A DNA stretch of 64,000 nt from JAJCYK01 sp965212195 (lineage in GTDB: Bacteria; Bacteroidota; Bacteroidia; Cytophagales; Cyclobacteriaceae): positions 83,286-147,285 of the forward strand of contig CBDBUW010000022.1 of NCBI GenBank assembly GCA_965212195.1. Direction: 5' to 3'. How positions within the stretch are numbered: position 1 is the stretch's first letter; every line of letters begins with the position of its first letter. The notes beneath the pieces were generated by a model. The model was given only the letters and a program-made list of their open reading frames with translations. It was not told the DNA's origin and ran no database searches. Position numbers and translations under genes: made by a program. This document shows, piece after piece, positions 1-8,600 of this stretch.

Positions 1-81
1 TTGATAGTACTCTCATGATTTTGTGGTTTGATTACCTTAATAAGATAATACTTTAAAAGGTTTGTCAAAAGGCGACTAATC

Positions 82-156
82 AATTTTCCCTCAATAATAA
101 TAAGGATTAGTCCAGGCATGGGTAATTCACAATTGAGCCAGATTGAGGGTAAAATT
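82..156. repeat. Imperfect long inverted repeat
   Basis: The arm at 82-95 is the near-perfect reverse complement of the arm at 142-156 (one extra base in the second arm), with about 46 bases between. It lies just past the stop of the minus-strand DUF1501 gene, so it could fold in that transcript and act as a 3' end or stability element. No uridine run follows, so I do not call it an intrinsic terminator. It could also be a remnant of an inserted element. Confidence 0.4.
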
Positions 157-172
157 CGTCGTCTGTAATTTA

Positions 173-1723
173 CTATCGTGCCACGATAACCCTTTGTGCC
201 ACCGTCTTCTCCAGTCCTTTCAACACTACCAAGTACTGACCGGTTTGCAGGGCTCCCGGGTTCCAGGTGATGCGGGTGAATCCAGGCGTAGGACTGCCGG
301 AATAGATATGTTGTAAGCTTCGCCCCTGTAAATCGATTACATCAATTTCTAAAAGAGATCCATTGGTAACAAATTCTACTTGAGTTGGTCCTACAACAGG
401 ATTGGGGTAGACCTTTAACATTTGATCGTCGGTAAGGGTCTTAATGTTGCTTTCCCCAATGATAGGCACAGTCTCAAATGACTTCAGCATTATCTGCTGA
501 TTGGTGGCAGCATTCACACCCAGCCACTGCTCCAGCATGGAAGCATAGATCTGCCGGAAGTCATATTGCATTGGCAGATTATCAGCATAGGTATTAGTGT
601 AATCAACTACTGGGTTGGCACCCATCACCCCTCCTATCACGTGTTTTCCAAATACAAATAAGGGAGCTGCAGAACCATGATCAGTACCATTACTGGCATT
701 GGAAACAATGCGCCGGCCAAACTCTGAGAAGGTCATGCCCGCAACACGGTCCTCCACACCCAAATACTCCAAGTCATCCAGAAAAGTACCTACGGCTACA
801 TCCAGACTTCTCAGTAGATTAGCATGTTCGCCTTGAGTATGATCATCGGCCCACACCTGATTATCGTGAGTATCAAAACCACCCTGCCGTACCAGGTACA
901 AAGGCGTACGCATTCCACCAGCTATCAAACGGGCTACGATCTTCAATTGTTGGGCCAGCCAGTTGCCTTCGGGATATTCTTTTTGTTGTGTGACCTTGGC
1001 AGCTGCTTGGGTCACTACCTCTCCATATGTTTCTGATTGTCTGGCTATTAATCGAAGATACTTCAATTTATCTCCCGCTAAAGTATCCGGCGTAGGCTCT
1101 TCCAGATTGTCCACCAGATCATAGAATGATTCAGGGTTATTGACCACCATTCCCATAGCCGCAGAGGGACCCTGAAAAAGCAGCGATGCCCCGTAGCCAA
1201 TCTCTACAGCTAAAGGATCAGTAAAGTCTTCGTTGGGAAATGCTTCCGGATAACCGGGAAACTGGGAATTCAAATAGCGACCGGTCCAACCGCTGTTGAC
1301 GAGTTGCTGGGAATCGGAAGCCGACATCCAGATGTCAGTGCTGCGAAAATGGGAGAAATTCTGCTCGGGGTAGCCTACATTTTGAATAATTCCGAGCTTT
1401 CCCTCGCTGTATAGGGATTGAAAGCGCGACAGGGAAGGATGCAAGGCCACCTCCGAATTACTCAAGGGCAACAATCGGGATTCCGGAAGGATCACATGGG
1501 GCCGCACCGTGTTAAGCTGGGATAGTCTATCTAAAGGTACCACCGTATTCAAGCCATCATTTCCTCCTTCTAAGTAGATGAGCACCAGCACCCGGTCATG
1601 ATCGGTGGCATATTGCAGGAGAGAGGCCAGGCTGTTTTTGCCCCAGGAGAAGCCCATGGTACCCAGTAGCCCAGGTACGGCAGCAGCATGCGTAGCGTGT
1701 CGTAAAAATCTTCTTCTCTTCAT
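173..1723 (-). CDS. DUF1501 family protein with T9SS type A sorting domain
   Basis: A secreted protein of the DUF1501 family (alkaline-phosphatase/sulfatase-like fold), biochemical role unknown. The N-terminus has a Tat-like start (KRRRFLRHATH) and a short hydrophobic stretch. The body carries family landmarks such as YLEGGNDGLNTVVPL near the N-terminus, GGFDTHDNQ and FSEFGRR, then NGTDHGSAAP. The last ~80 residues form a Por-secretion (type A) sorting domain starting at KVYPNPVVGP, so the product should be exported by T9SS. I chose the ATG at 1723 over the GTG one codon upstream because it gives a TGATG overlap with the DUF1800 stop. This coupling and the habitual DUF1800-DUF1501 pairing suggest one transcript. 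Confidence 0.9.
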   Translation of the reverse strand: MKRRRFLRHATHAAAVPGLLGTMGFSWGKNSLASLLQYATDHDRVLVLIYLEGGNDGLNTVVPLDRLSQLNTVRPHVILPESRLLPLSNSEVALHPSLSRFQSLYSEGKLGIIQNVGYPEQNFSHFRSTDIWMSASDSQQLVNSGWTGRYLNSQFPGYPEAFPNEDFTDPLAVEIGYGASLLFQGPSAAMGMVVNNPESFYDLVDNLEEPTPDTLAGDKLKYLRLIARQSETYGEVVTQAAAKVTQQKEYPEGNWLAQQLKIVARLIAGGMRTPLYLVRQGGFDTHDNQVWADDHTQGEHANLLRSLDVAVGTFLDDLEYLGVEDRVAGMTFSEFGRRIVSNASNGTDHGSAAPLFVFGKHVIGGVMGANPVVDYTNTYADNLPMQYDFRQIYASMLEQWLGVNAATNQQIMLKSFETVPIIGESNIKTLTDDQMLKVYPNPVVGPTQVEFVTNGSLLEIDVIDLQGRSLQHIYSGSPTPGFTRITWNPGALQTGQYLVVLKGLEKTVAQRVIVAR

Positions 1724-3474
1724 CACAATAAATGGAACTCTCCTCTTTGGAAGACTCGCTGAAAGAAAGATTTCAGGCGATTTTCCACTACCAATTTATA
1801 CTCTCCGTTGCCGGGGTTATTTTCATAATCGTACCAGGCATTGGACCAGTAATAATCTTCCCGTTGACCGGAAAGCAATATCGTCTTCAACTGATCCAGC
1901 TCATTAGTCGCCAGGGTCGTACCAAACAATAACTCGCTGAGATCGACCAATAATTGATTGGGATCTGCTGGTGCCGAAAAGCCTTCCACAAAAGCCAGCA
2001 GATCAGCAGGAACTTGCATGCCATGATATACCCAAAATCCCCAATAAACCAAGGAATCACTGGTGATAGCCCGGGATGAAATAGTATCTGTGGTAATCCA
2101 GGCTTTGTCGAAGCCTGGAGCCTGATAGTAAGCCGGCCATCCGGATACGCTAGGGGGGTCGGCAATTTCCAAACCTTTATTGGCCATATTCCATAACATG
2201 CTGCGATAGATGGCATCTTGTAAGGCAAAATCTGCAGGATCAGGTGATTGAACTTCCAGCGTACGCCAAAGTCCTAACAAATGATCCGCGGGATTTTTGA
2301 TCAGAGCGCCGTAGTGACGCTCATCAAAGAAATGTTCGCTTTTTAACAAGGCCTCCAACACCGGAAGCACTTCGTAGTTGTTAGCCCTTAAAATATTGGC
2401 CAAGGGTATAATTACATTTTGCTCTGCATCTTCATCAACTTCACTGTAAACGAAAAACTGATACAACCTGCGACATATATAAAGTGCTGTCTCCTGGTTA
2501 TCAAAGATCATGTCGAACAGCTCATCCAGTTCTTCTGCACCAGCGCTACCGGAGCGGCCGCTGATTACCCGGTTGCCATAGAATTCTGAGAACTGTTTGT
2601 CGCTGGTATCGTGGATGTCCGACCAGAATAAACTGGACACCGGTCCCTCTTGGTTGATCTGATTCCAGTTTATTATCCAACCAGTCAGCACTCGCGCCGC
2701 TGCTTGCACATCCCCTTCGGTAAAGGCCGCATTAGGCCCTTTGCCGATGCAGAACAGTTCCTGCAACTCACGTGCATAATTCTCATCGGGAGCTTCCTTG
2801 TTATTTTGGGTACCGTTGAGGTAGATCAACATGGCCGGATCCAAAGTAAGCTCCCGGATCAAGGTTTTGAAGTTGCCGAAGGCATTGCGACGCAACATCT
2901 CGAAATATTGATAACTGGCCTTGGAAATAAAGATGCCCCAGCTCTGAGTTGCCAGTAGGTTGTGCCAGAATAAGATCAGTTTTTCGTGAAGTGAAGCTTC
3001 CTGGTCTAGAATATTACCGATCAACCAGCTTTTCAGGGATACAATGCGCCTTCCCTCGTACTCATTGGCATAAGGAGCATTAATCCAGGATTCACCAAAG
3101 TCTGCATAAGGGTCTATTACTCCTTCTCCCGGGTTGTTGTAGTAATTAATTGGGGGATTGGGTGTGGCACTGGGTGTTAATAATAGATCTACGGCGGTAG
3201 TAGGAGTTAAATTCTTAAAATTGGCCAGCTCCGATCTTTTGATGCCAAATAAGGCCCTTCTTAACAAGTGAGTGACTTGGGGACCCTCCCATGCTCCGCT
3301 GTAAGGGGCTAGACCTGATTGTGTACGGGCCAGAGCTGATTTTGAAATCTTGGCGTCGGTGGCAGAGGATCCATTCAACGATACCGGTTGGACCTTGCGG
3401 AATCGATTGACCAGGTGCTGAAAATCAGCTGGCCGGGGGTCTTTGCCCTTGATATAGCCAATAGTACGGTCCAT
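1723..3474 (-). CDS. DUF1800 family protein
   Basis: A DUF1800 protein of about 583 residues, found almost always beside a DUF1501 gene; the biochemical function is not known. Family landmarks are visible: HLLRRALFG near the N-terminus, HEKLILFWHNLLATQ, DENYARELQELF and VLTGW, then DPPSVSGWPAYY in the C-terminal half. A GTG at 3525 would add 17 residues, but the ATG at 3474 is preferred. No signal peptide is evident from either start, unlike the partner gene, so it may act inside the cell or depend on the partner. Its stop overlaps the start of the DUF1501 gene by one base. Confidence 0.88.
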   Translation of the reverse strand: MDRTIGYIKGKDPRPADFQHLVNRFRKVQPVSLNGSSATDAKISKSALARTQSGLAPYSGAWEGPQVTHLLRRALFGIKRSELANFKNLTPTTAVDLLLTPSATPNPPINYYNNPGEGVIDPYADFGESWINAPYANEYEGRRIVSLKSWLIGNILDQEASLHEKLILFWHNLLATQSWGIFISKASYQYFEMLRRNAFGNFKTLIRELTLDPAMLIYLNGTQNNKEAPDENYARELQELFCIGKGPNAAFTEGDVQAAARVLTGWIINWNQINQEGPVSSLFWSDIHDTSDKQFSEFYGNRVISGRSGSAGAEELDELFDMIFDNQETALYICRRLYQFFVYSEVDEDAEQNVIIPLANILRANNYEVLPVLEALLKSEHFFDERHYGALIKNPADHLLGLWRTLEVQSPDPADFALQDAIYRSMLWNMANKGLEIADPPSVSGWPAYYQAPGFDKAWITTDTISSRAITSDSLVYWGFWVYHGMQVPADLLAFVEGFSAPADPNQLLVDLSELLFGTTLATNELDQLKTILLSGQREDYYWSNAWYDYENNPGNGEYKLVVENRLKSFFQRVFQRGEFHLL

Positions 3475-3692
3475 AGGTATTAACAAGTTAATCAAATTCG
3501 CCCTTATTTTCCATTTTGATTCCACTAATCAGGCCTGGAAGCAACGGTCCTATAGGTAATACAACTGTGAAATGAAAAAGGATACTCTGTCCGTCAAATT
3601 TTTTATAGGGGCGCGGACAACTTGCGGTGAATCATAGAAATCCAAAAAGTCTAGGGTGATTTAATGGTGTAAATCATTATTTGTACAATTGT

Positions 3693-3716
3693 GGGGGATC
3701 CCGCCAATCCCTCCCC
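3693..3716 (+). repeat. Dispersed G/C-rich intergenic repeat, copy 1
   Basis: A 24-base block of the form GGGGGAT-CCC-n-CC-AATCCCTCCCC. It is almost identical to the block at 13976-14000 and clearly related to the reverse complements of the blocks at 52228-52247 and 53829-53847. It is preceded by TACAATT, as is the copy at 53829-53847 read on the minus strand. It stands out from AT-rich surroundings. Function unknown. Confidence 0.6.
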
Positions 3717-3905
3717 GCACCCCTAACCCTCTGGTCAGCACGGTGTATTACAGCTTTCTGCAGAATTAAAGCTTTTTCTACCAATATATCCTTTGACAGT
3801 CTCATAAATTGGTCGGATTGAAATAATATTTGAGGGAACAAATAAATTAAAGCAGTCGGACATTACCAGATTCTATATGGAAGGCTTCAAAATTCATGGG
3901 GTTAA

Positions 3906-3913
3906 TACATTTG
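3906..3913 (+). promoter_or_regulatory. Candidate Bacteroidota -7 promoter box
   Basis: TACATTTG matches the Bacteroidota primary sigma -7 consensus TAnnTTTG exactly. It sits about 50 bases upstream of the deacetylase start codon. No clear TTG -33 element is seen at the usual distance, so the call is tentative. Confidence 0.35.
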
Positions 3914-3962
3914 CTTTTTACCTGCATCCTCAGTAAACTGGCTATGAAACACCCATCAAACC

Positions 3963-4880
3963 ATGAAAACTTACCATATTGCTCTTATTGGCGGGTTTTT
4001 ACTTCATTCTCTAGGCAGCTACGGCCAATCTTTAAATGAACGACTAGGGTATCCCAAGGATAGTAAGTTATTGATCGTTCATGCCGACGACATTGGGGTT
4101 TCACACTCCGAGAATCAAGCTACATTTGATGCTATGGCCGTGGGCATAGTGAATTCCGGCAGTATTATGGTCCCTTGCCCTTGGTTTAGCGAAGTGGTGC
4201 AGTGGGCAAAACAACACCCGCAGGCAGATTTAGGTTTGCATCTTACCCTGAACTCCGAATGGAAATATCTAAAATGGGGACCAGTTGCACCTATAGATAA
4301 AGTATCCGGGCTAGTCGATTCCCAAGGATATTTTTATGATAACGTAGAACAACTGGTTAATAACGCCAGTGTTGAGGAGGTTGAATTGGAATTGAGGGCT
4401 CAAATCGAAAAAGCTTTAGCAGCAGGATTAAAGCCTACTCATCTAGACACTCATATGGGTAGTATACTTAATAAGAAGTTTTTTCCGGTTTACTTAAAAC
4501 TGGGCTGGGAATATAAGATCCCGGTTATGGCCAGCCAGACCATGCTAGATTTTCTTCCAGAGCTGAAACCATTAATGGATGACAAGACCATCTTGATAGA
4601 TCATGTTGTCATAGCCAATCCAGAGGATTTCAAAGAGGGCATGGCTACATTCTATACCAAGCAATTAAGGTCCCTGCCCCAGGGAGTAACGGTATTGCTG
4701 ATGCACCTGGGGTACGACAACGCTGAAATGCAGGCCATGACTGTCGACCATCCTGATTACGGGGCGCGGTGGCGTCAGGAGGACTTTAACTTCTTTACCA
4801 GTGACGCTTGCCGACAGATTTTAAAAAAACAAGGGATTAAGCTGGTAACCTGGGGAGAAATACAAGGATTAATTAAATAA
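3963..4880 (+). CDS. ChbG/HpnK (YdjC) family carbohydrate deacetylase, secreted
   Basis: A polysaccharide-deacetylase-like enzyme of the YdjC/ChbG family, which removes acetyl groups from N-acetylated (oligo)saccharides such as chitooligosaccharides. The first ~20 residues form a signal peptide ending near SYGQ, so it probably works in the periplasm or outside. The metal/catalytic motif HADDIGVSHSEN is at residues ~38-49, followed by GLHLTL (~92), THLDTHMG (~158) and LMHLGYD near the C-terminus, which supply the expected Asp and His residues. At 305 residues it has normal length. Exact substrate unknown; no sugar-transport genes adjoin it. Confidence 0.85.
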   Translation: MKTYHIALIGGFLLHSLGSYGQSLNERLGYPKDSKLLIVHADDIGVSHSENQATFDAMAVGIVNSGSIMVPCPWFSEVVQWAKQHPQADLGLHLTLNSEWKYLKWGPVAPIDKVSGLVDSQGYFYDNVEQLVNNASVEEVELELRAQIEKALAAGLKPTHLDTHMGSILNKKFFPVYLKLGWEYKIPVMASQTMLDFLPELKPLMDDKTILIDHVVIANPEDFKEGMATFYTKQLRSLPQGVTVLLMHLGYDNAEMQAMTVDHPDYGARWRQEDFNFFTSDACRQILKKQGIKLVTWGEIQGLIK

Positions 4881-4900
4881 GTGTCAAATTAATAATTAGC

Positions 4901-5502
4901 TCAGGATTTTCTGGCATGGGAAATAACCGGAGCATGGTGAATGAAATCCTCATTATCCAATGCATCAATCATAAATTGGGCTACATCCTTCCTGCTAACG
5001 GTAAACTTAGTTTTTTGCCTCATTGTTATAGCTTAGTTGCAATTTTTTAGAGCGATTGGAATTAGTAAGACCGCTGGTCCATACGATGGTCCAAGGTAAG
5101 TTGGACTTTATAAGCACCTTTTCTTGTCTTTCTTGATCCTGATAAGTCACCCCCACATTGCTGTGATCACCCACCTAAACCAAGTCGGCAAGTCCTTTTT
5201 GGTTTCCCCAGCACCCTAAGCGGAGCAAACGACTAACCGCTTCAAGCTAACCTGGATAGCAATCTCTACTACATAGTTCATTACATCTGATAAAAACGTG
5301 AGGGGGTATTCGCAGCTTAGCCCGAGGGAAAATCAGACCGTCGGGAAATGTTTAGAGCACTTACCAAAGCTTCACAACCATTAAGTGCTTGGATCAACGT
5401 AATTTTGTCCAAGGGTGAACCCTGAAACACGTTGATCTCCGCATGCTGCCTGAAAGATGCGGTCCCAGTTTTACCAATATCGTCTAATATCAAAACAGTC
5501 AT
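4901..5502 (-). pseudogene. Decayed NAD(P)H-binding (NmrA/SDR-like) oxidoreductase gene
   Basis: Translating the minus strand in pieces recovers an ordered NAD(P)H-binding family protein. The Rossmann start MTVLILDDIGKTG (canonical GATGKTG) is followed by GCEALVSALNISRRSDFP, then after a frameshift LSDVMNYVVEIAIQVSLKRL and VVCSA, a TAG, GAGETKKDLPTWFRWVI, another frame change, GVTYQDQERQEKVLIKSNLP, WTIVWTSGLTN, an in-frame TAA, and finally FTVSRKDVAQFMIDALDN to the natural stop. At least two stops and two frameshifts are present, and the glycine motif is damaged. Order and spacing match an intact ~200-residue family member, so this is one dead gene and not several small ones. Confidence 0.85.
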
Positions 5503-5600
5503 ATTTTGAAAATGGATCCCTTGGAATTTGAGTATTACCAAACCTTATTCCTACTAAAAGCCTAACGAAAATCCAAAATATTAAGATGACCGTTTATTGA

Positions 5601-8600
5601 TCATTTCTCGCTCATCGCTTCCACTCCAGACCATGATTCAGGCACACCTTTTACCATAAACTCCGCGGATCTCTTAAGGTATAGTTGTGAAGTCTTATCA
5701 TTTGGATATACTTTTAACGCTTCTTTAAAAGCCGAAGCAGCCTCGGTGAAATTCTTATTAAAGAAGTGATACAAGCCGGATTCAAAATCCTCTTTACTCC
5801 TTTGCTTTAGTTCAAGGATTTCTTCGGGGTCTCCATCATAGATCTCATAAATCTTCACCGCAATACGCTTTCCTTTCACTTGTACCTTACCCAATTCCCG
5901 GTAATTAAACTGTTCCGGGTTTTCAATTTTGGCCAGGGTATCCTCGCTTATAATTACTAAGGCCCCATAGTACTTGGTAAGCCCCTCCATGCGAGCGGCG
6001 GTGTTAACAGTATCGGATACTACTCCGGGATCCATGCGCTCCTCGTCGCCAATTATGCCCATCATCAAAGGTCCATTATGTAAGCCAATCCCCACATCGA
6101 TAGGAATACGTCCCTTGGCCAAACGCTGGGAATTGTATTCCCTGATGGCTTTCTGAATAGCAATGGAAGCCTTTACACTATCAGTTGCTGATTTTAAGAA
6201 TAAAGCCATAATACCATCCCCCAGGTATTGATTGACAAATCCGCCGTGCCCTTTTATCAACGGCCCTACCCTTCTTAGAAAAGCATTTAAGAAGTTGAAA
6301 TTTTGCCGGGGAGTCATGCTTTCAGACAGGGTAGAATAGGAGCGAATGTCGCAGAAGAATACAGTGATTTCCTGTTGGATCTGATCACCAAGTTTTACAT
6401 CCAAAATACTTTCTCGTCCCAGGCTTTTCAAGAATTCAACGGGAATGAAGCGGCTGTAAGCAGTATTAATTTTAAGTAGTTCCAAATGAGTTTTTACTCT
6501 GGATAAAAACTCATCCCTAGAAAACGGTTTGACAATGTAGTCATTGGCTCCGCACGAAAATCCCGAAACCAGATCGGTTACTTGATTTTTAGCGGTAATC
6601 AGTATCACGGGAAGCTCAGCAGGAGAAAATTTTTCCCTGATTTTTTGACACACTTCGAATCCGGACATTTTAGGCATCATAATATCCAATAGTACCAGGT
6701 CGAATTTGCCCATTGTTTCCAATATTAGCAATGCCTCTTCTCCATTGAAAGCCGTGGTCACATTATAATTGCTCTTATTAAGGTGTTTGACCAAAACCCG
6801 TTGGTTTATGGGGTCGTCGTCTACCACCAATATATTAGTATCCACATCCACATTACCAGGTTCCAGGTCTCCAAACTCCAGCTCAGGTTGGTTTGAATGG
6901 TAGAATCTAACCTTGGATATTTGGGATGCCTCAGAGGCCGATTCCTCTTTTTCACTGGATATTGGTATGGTAAAGGTAAATATTGATCCTTCACCGACTT
7001 TTGATTCCACTTCTATGGTACCACTATGCAACTCAATCAAGGCTTTACTGATGGACAATCCAAGACCGGTGCCTACAAACTCACGGGTTACGGAGGTATC
7101 TACCTGCTCAAAAGCCTGGAAAATGAGGTCTCTCTTATTTTCAGGGATACCAATACCGGTATCGGAAACGGAAATAGCCATCATATCATCCATTGCTTTA
7201 GCACTGACGGTAATCATACCAGCTTCAGTAAACTTTATAGCATTGCTGATTAGGTTGTTCAGAATCTGCATGAGCCGGTTTTCATCCGCATAAACCAACG
7301 GAGTATCTACAGGTATTCTATTGGCAAATACCAGATCTTTGCCCTCAATCAATGGAGCACTCATGCGCATGATCACATTTACCATGGAATGCAAATCTAA
7401 AGTGGTAAAACGTAGGGTTAAATCACGAGTCTTCAGTTTTGAAAAGTCCAGAATACTATTCACCATGCTGGAAAGGCGTTTCCCGGAAGCAATAAGGAGA
7501 GAGAGGTCCTCCTTCATTTGTTCTGTGGGTTCTCCATCATCACCGTCAAACAGAGATTCCGCAATGCCAATAATACCGTTTAGCGGTGTTCGTAACTCAT
7601 GGGATGTATTGGCCAGAAAATCGTCCTTTAATTTGTCCGCGTGTTGAAGTCGTTCATTTAGCAATCGTTCTAGTTCAAGCTCTTTTTGCTTATTCCTTAG
7701 TTTTTTCTGATGATTTTTTAAGTACATAAAAATGACGCCTACACCCAATAAAGCGTAGAGAATATAGGCCAGTGGGCTTTCCCAGGGTGGTGGCTGGATA
7801 TTGAGGGCAATGGAGGTTCCATCCTCATTCCATTCACCGTCGTTATTGGAGGCAATTACCCGGAATGTATAATCACCGGGATCAAGATTAGTATAGGTAG
7901 CAAATCTCTTATCCGCATTGGTGACAATCCAATCATCATTGAATCCCTCCATTTTATATTTATACTGGTTCTTTTCCGATTGCATGTAGTTTAAAGCAGC
8001 GAACTCAAAGGAGAAAAAACTTGCGGTGTAGGGTAGGTCAATCTTATCTGTACGCGAAATATGTTGGGTTAGCAGTGGTTGCTTCCGCGTACTGTCATTT
8101 ACTTTAACAGACCTGTTAAAGACCTGAAAATCCGTGATCACCACCGGAGGTTTGTATTTATTTTCCAAGAAGCTTTGAGGAGAGAACCGCTTCAATCCCT
8201 CCGGCCCCGCCACCAGCATTTCCCCGCTTGCTGTTTTATAGAATGTGCCAAACTTTATATCCTTAGATTTAGCATTATCGAAGTAACTGAAAACCCTGGA
8301 GGCAGTGGGATGGTATTTGATTACTCCTTGATCGGTATTAAGCCATAAGTTGCCCAGATCATCTTCGAGGATGTTTTTAACCAAAACCATGGGTAAGCCT
8401 GCAGACCCGGATAGTGATACCAGCACCCCCCGTTCCCTATCCAATTTAGCCAGTCCTTTGGAAGTACCCGCATACAACGTCCCCGAAGTGTCCTCATGAA
8501 GTGCGAATATTGCCAATAGTAAGGGACCTACTTGTGGATTCGATTCGCGTGAATATAATCTAAAAACTCCGGTAGCCGGATCAAAACTATTTAATCCCTT

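Larger units (their letters stand above)
3526..3962. other. Divergent intergenic region between DUF1800 and deacetylase genes
   Basis: About 440 bases without a credible ORF. It must hold promoters for both flanking genes, which diverge from it. It contains a G/C-rich dispersed repeat at 3693-3716 and a good Bacteroidota -7 box at 3906-3913. The rest is AT-rich with no further structure that I can support. Confidence 0.6.

Noticed and set aside
5317..5541. A 74-residue minus-strand ORF that could be called a small protein
   Set aside because: It is the N-terminal fragment of the decayed NAD(P)H-binding gene; downstream fragments of the same family continue in other frames.
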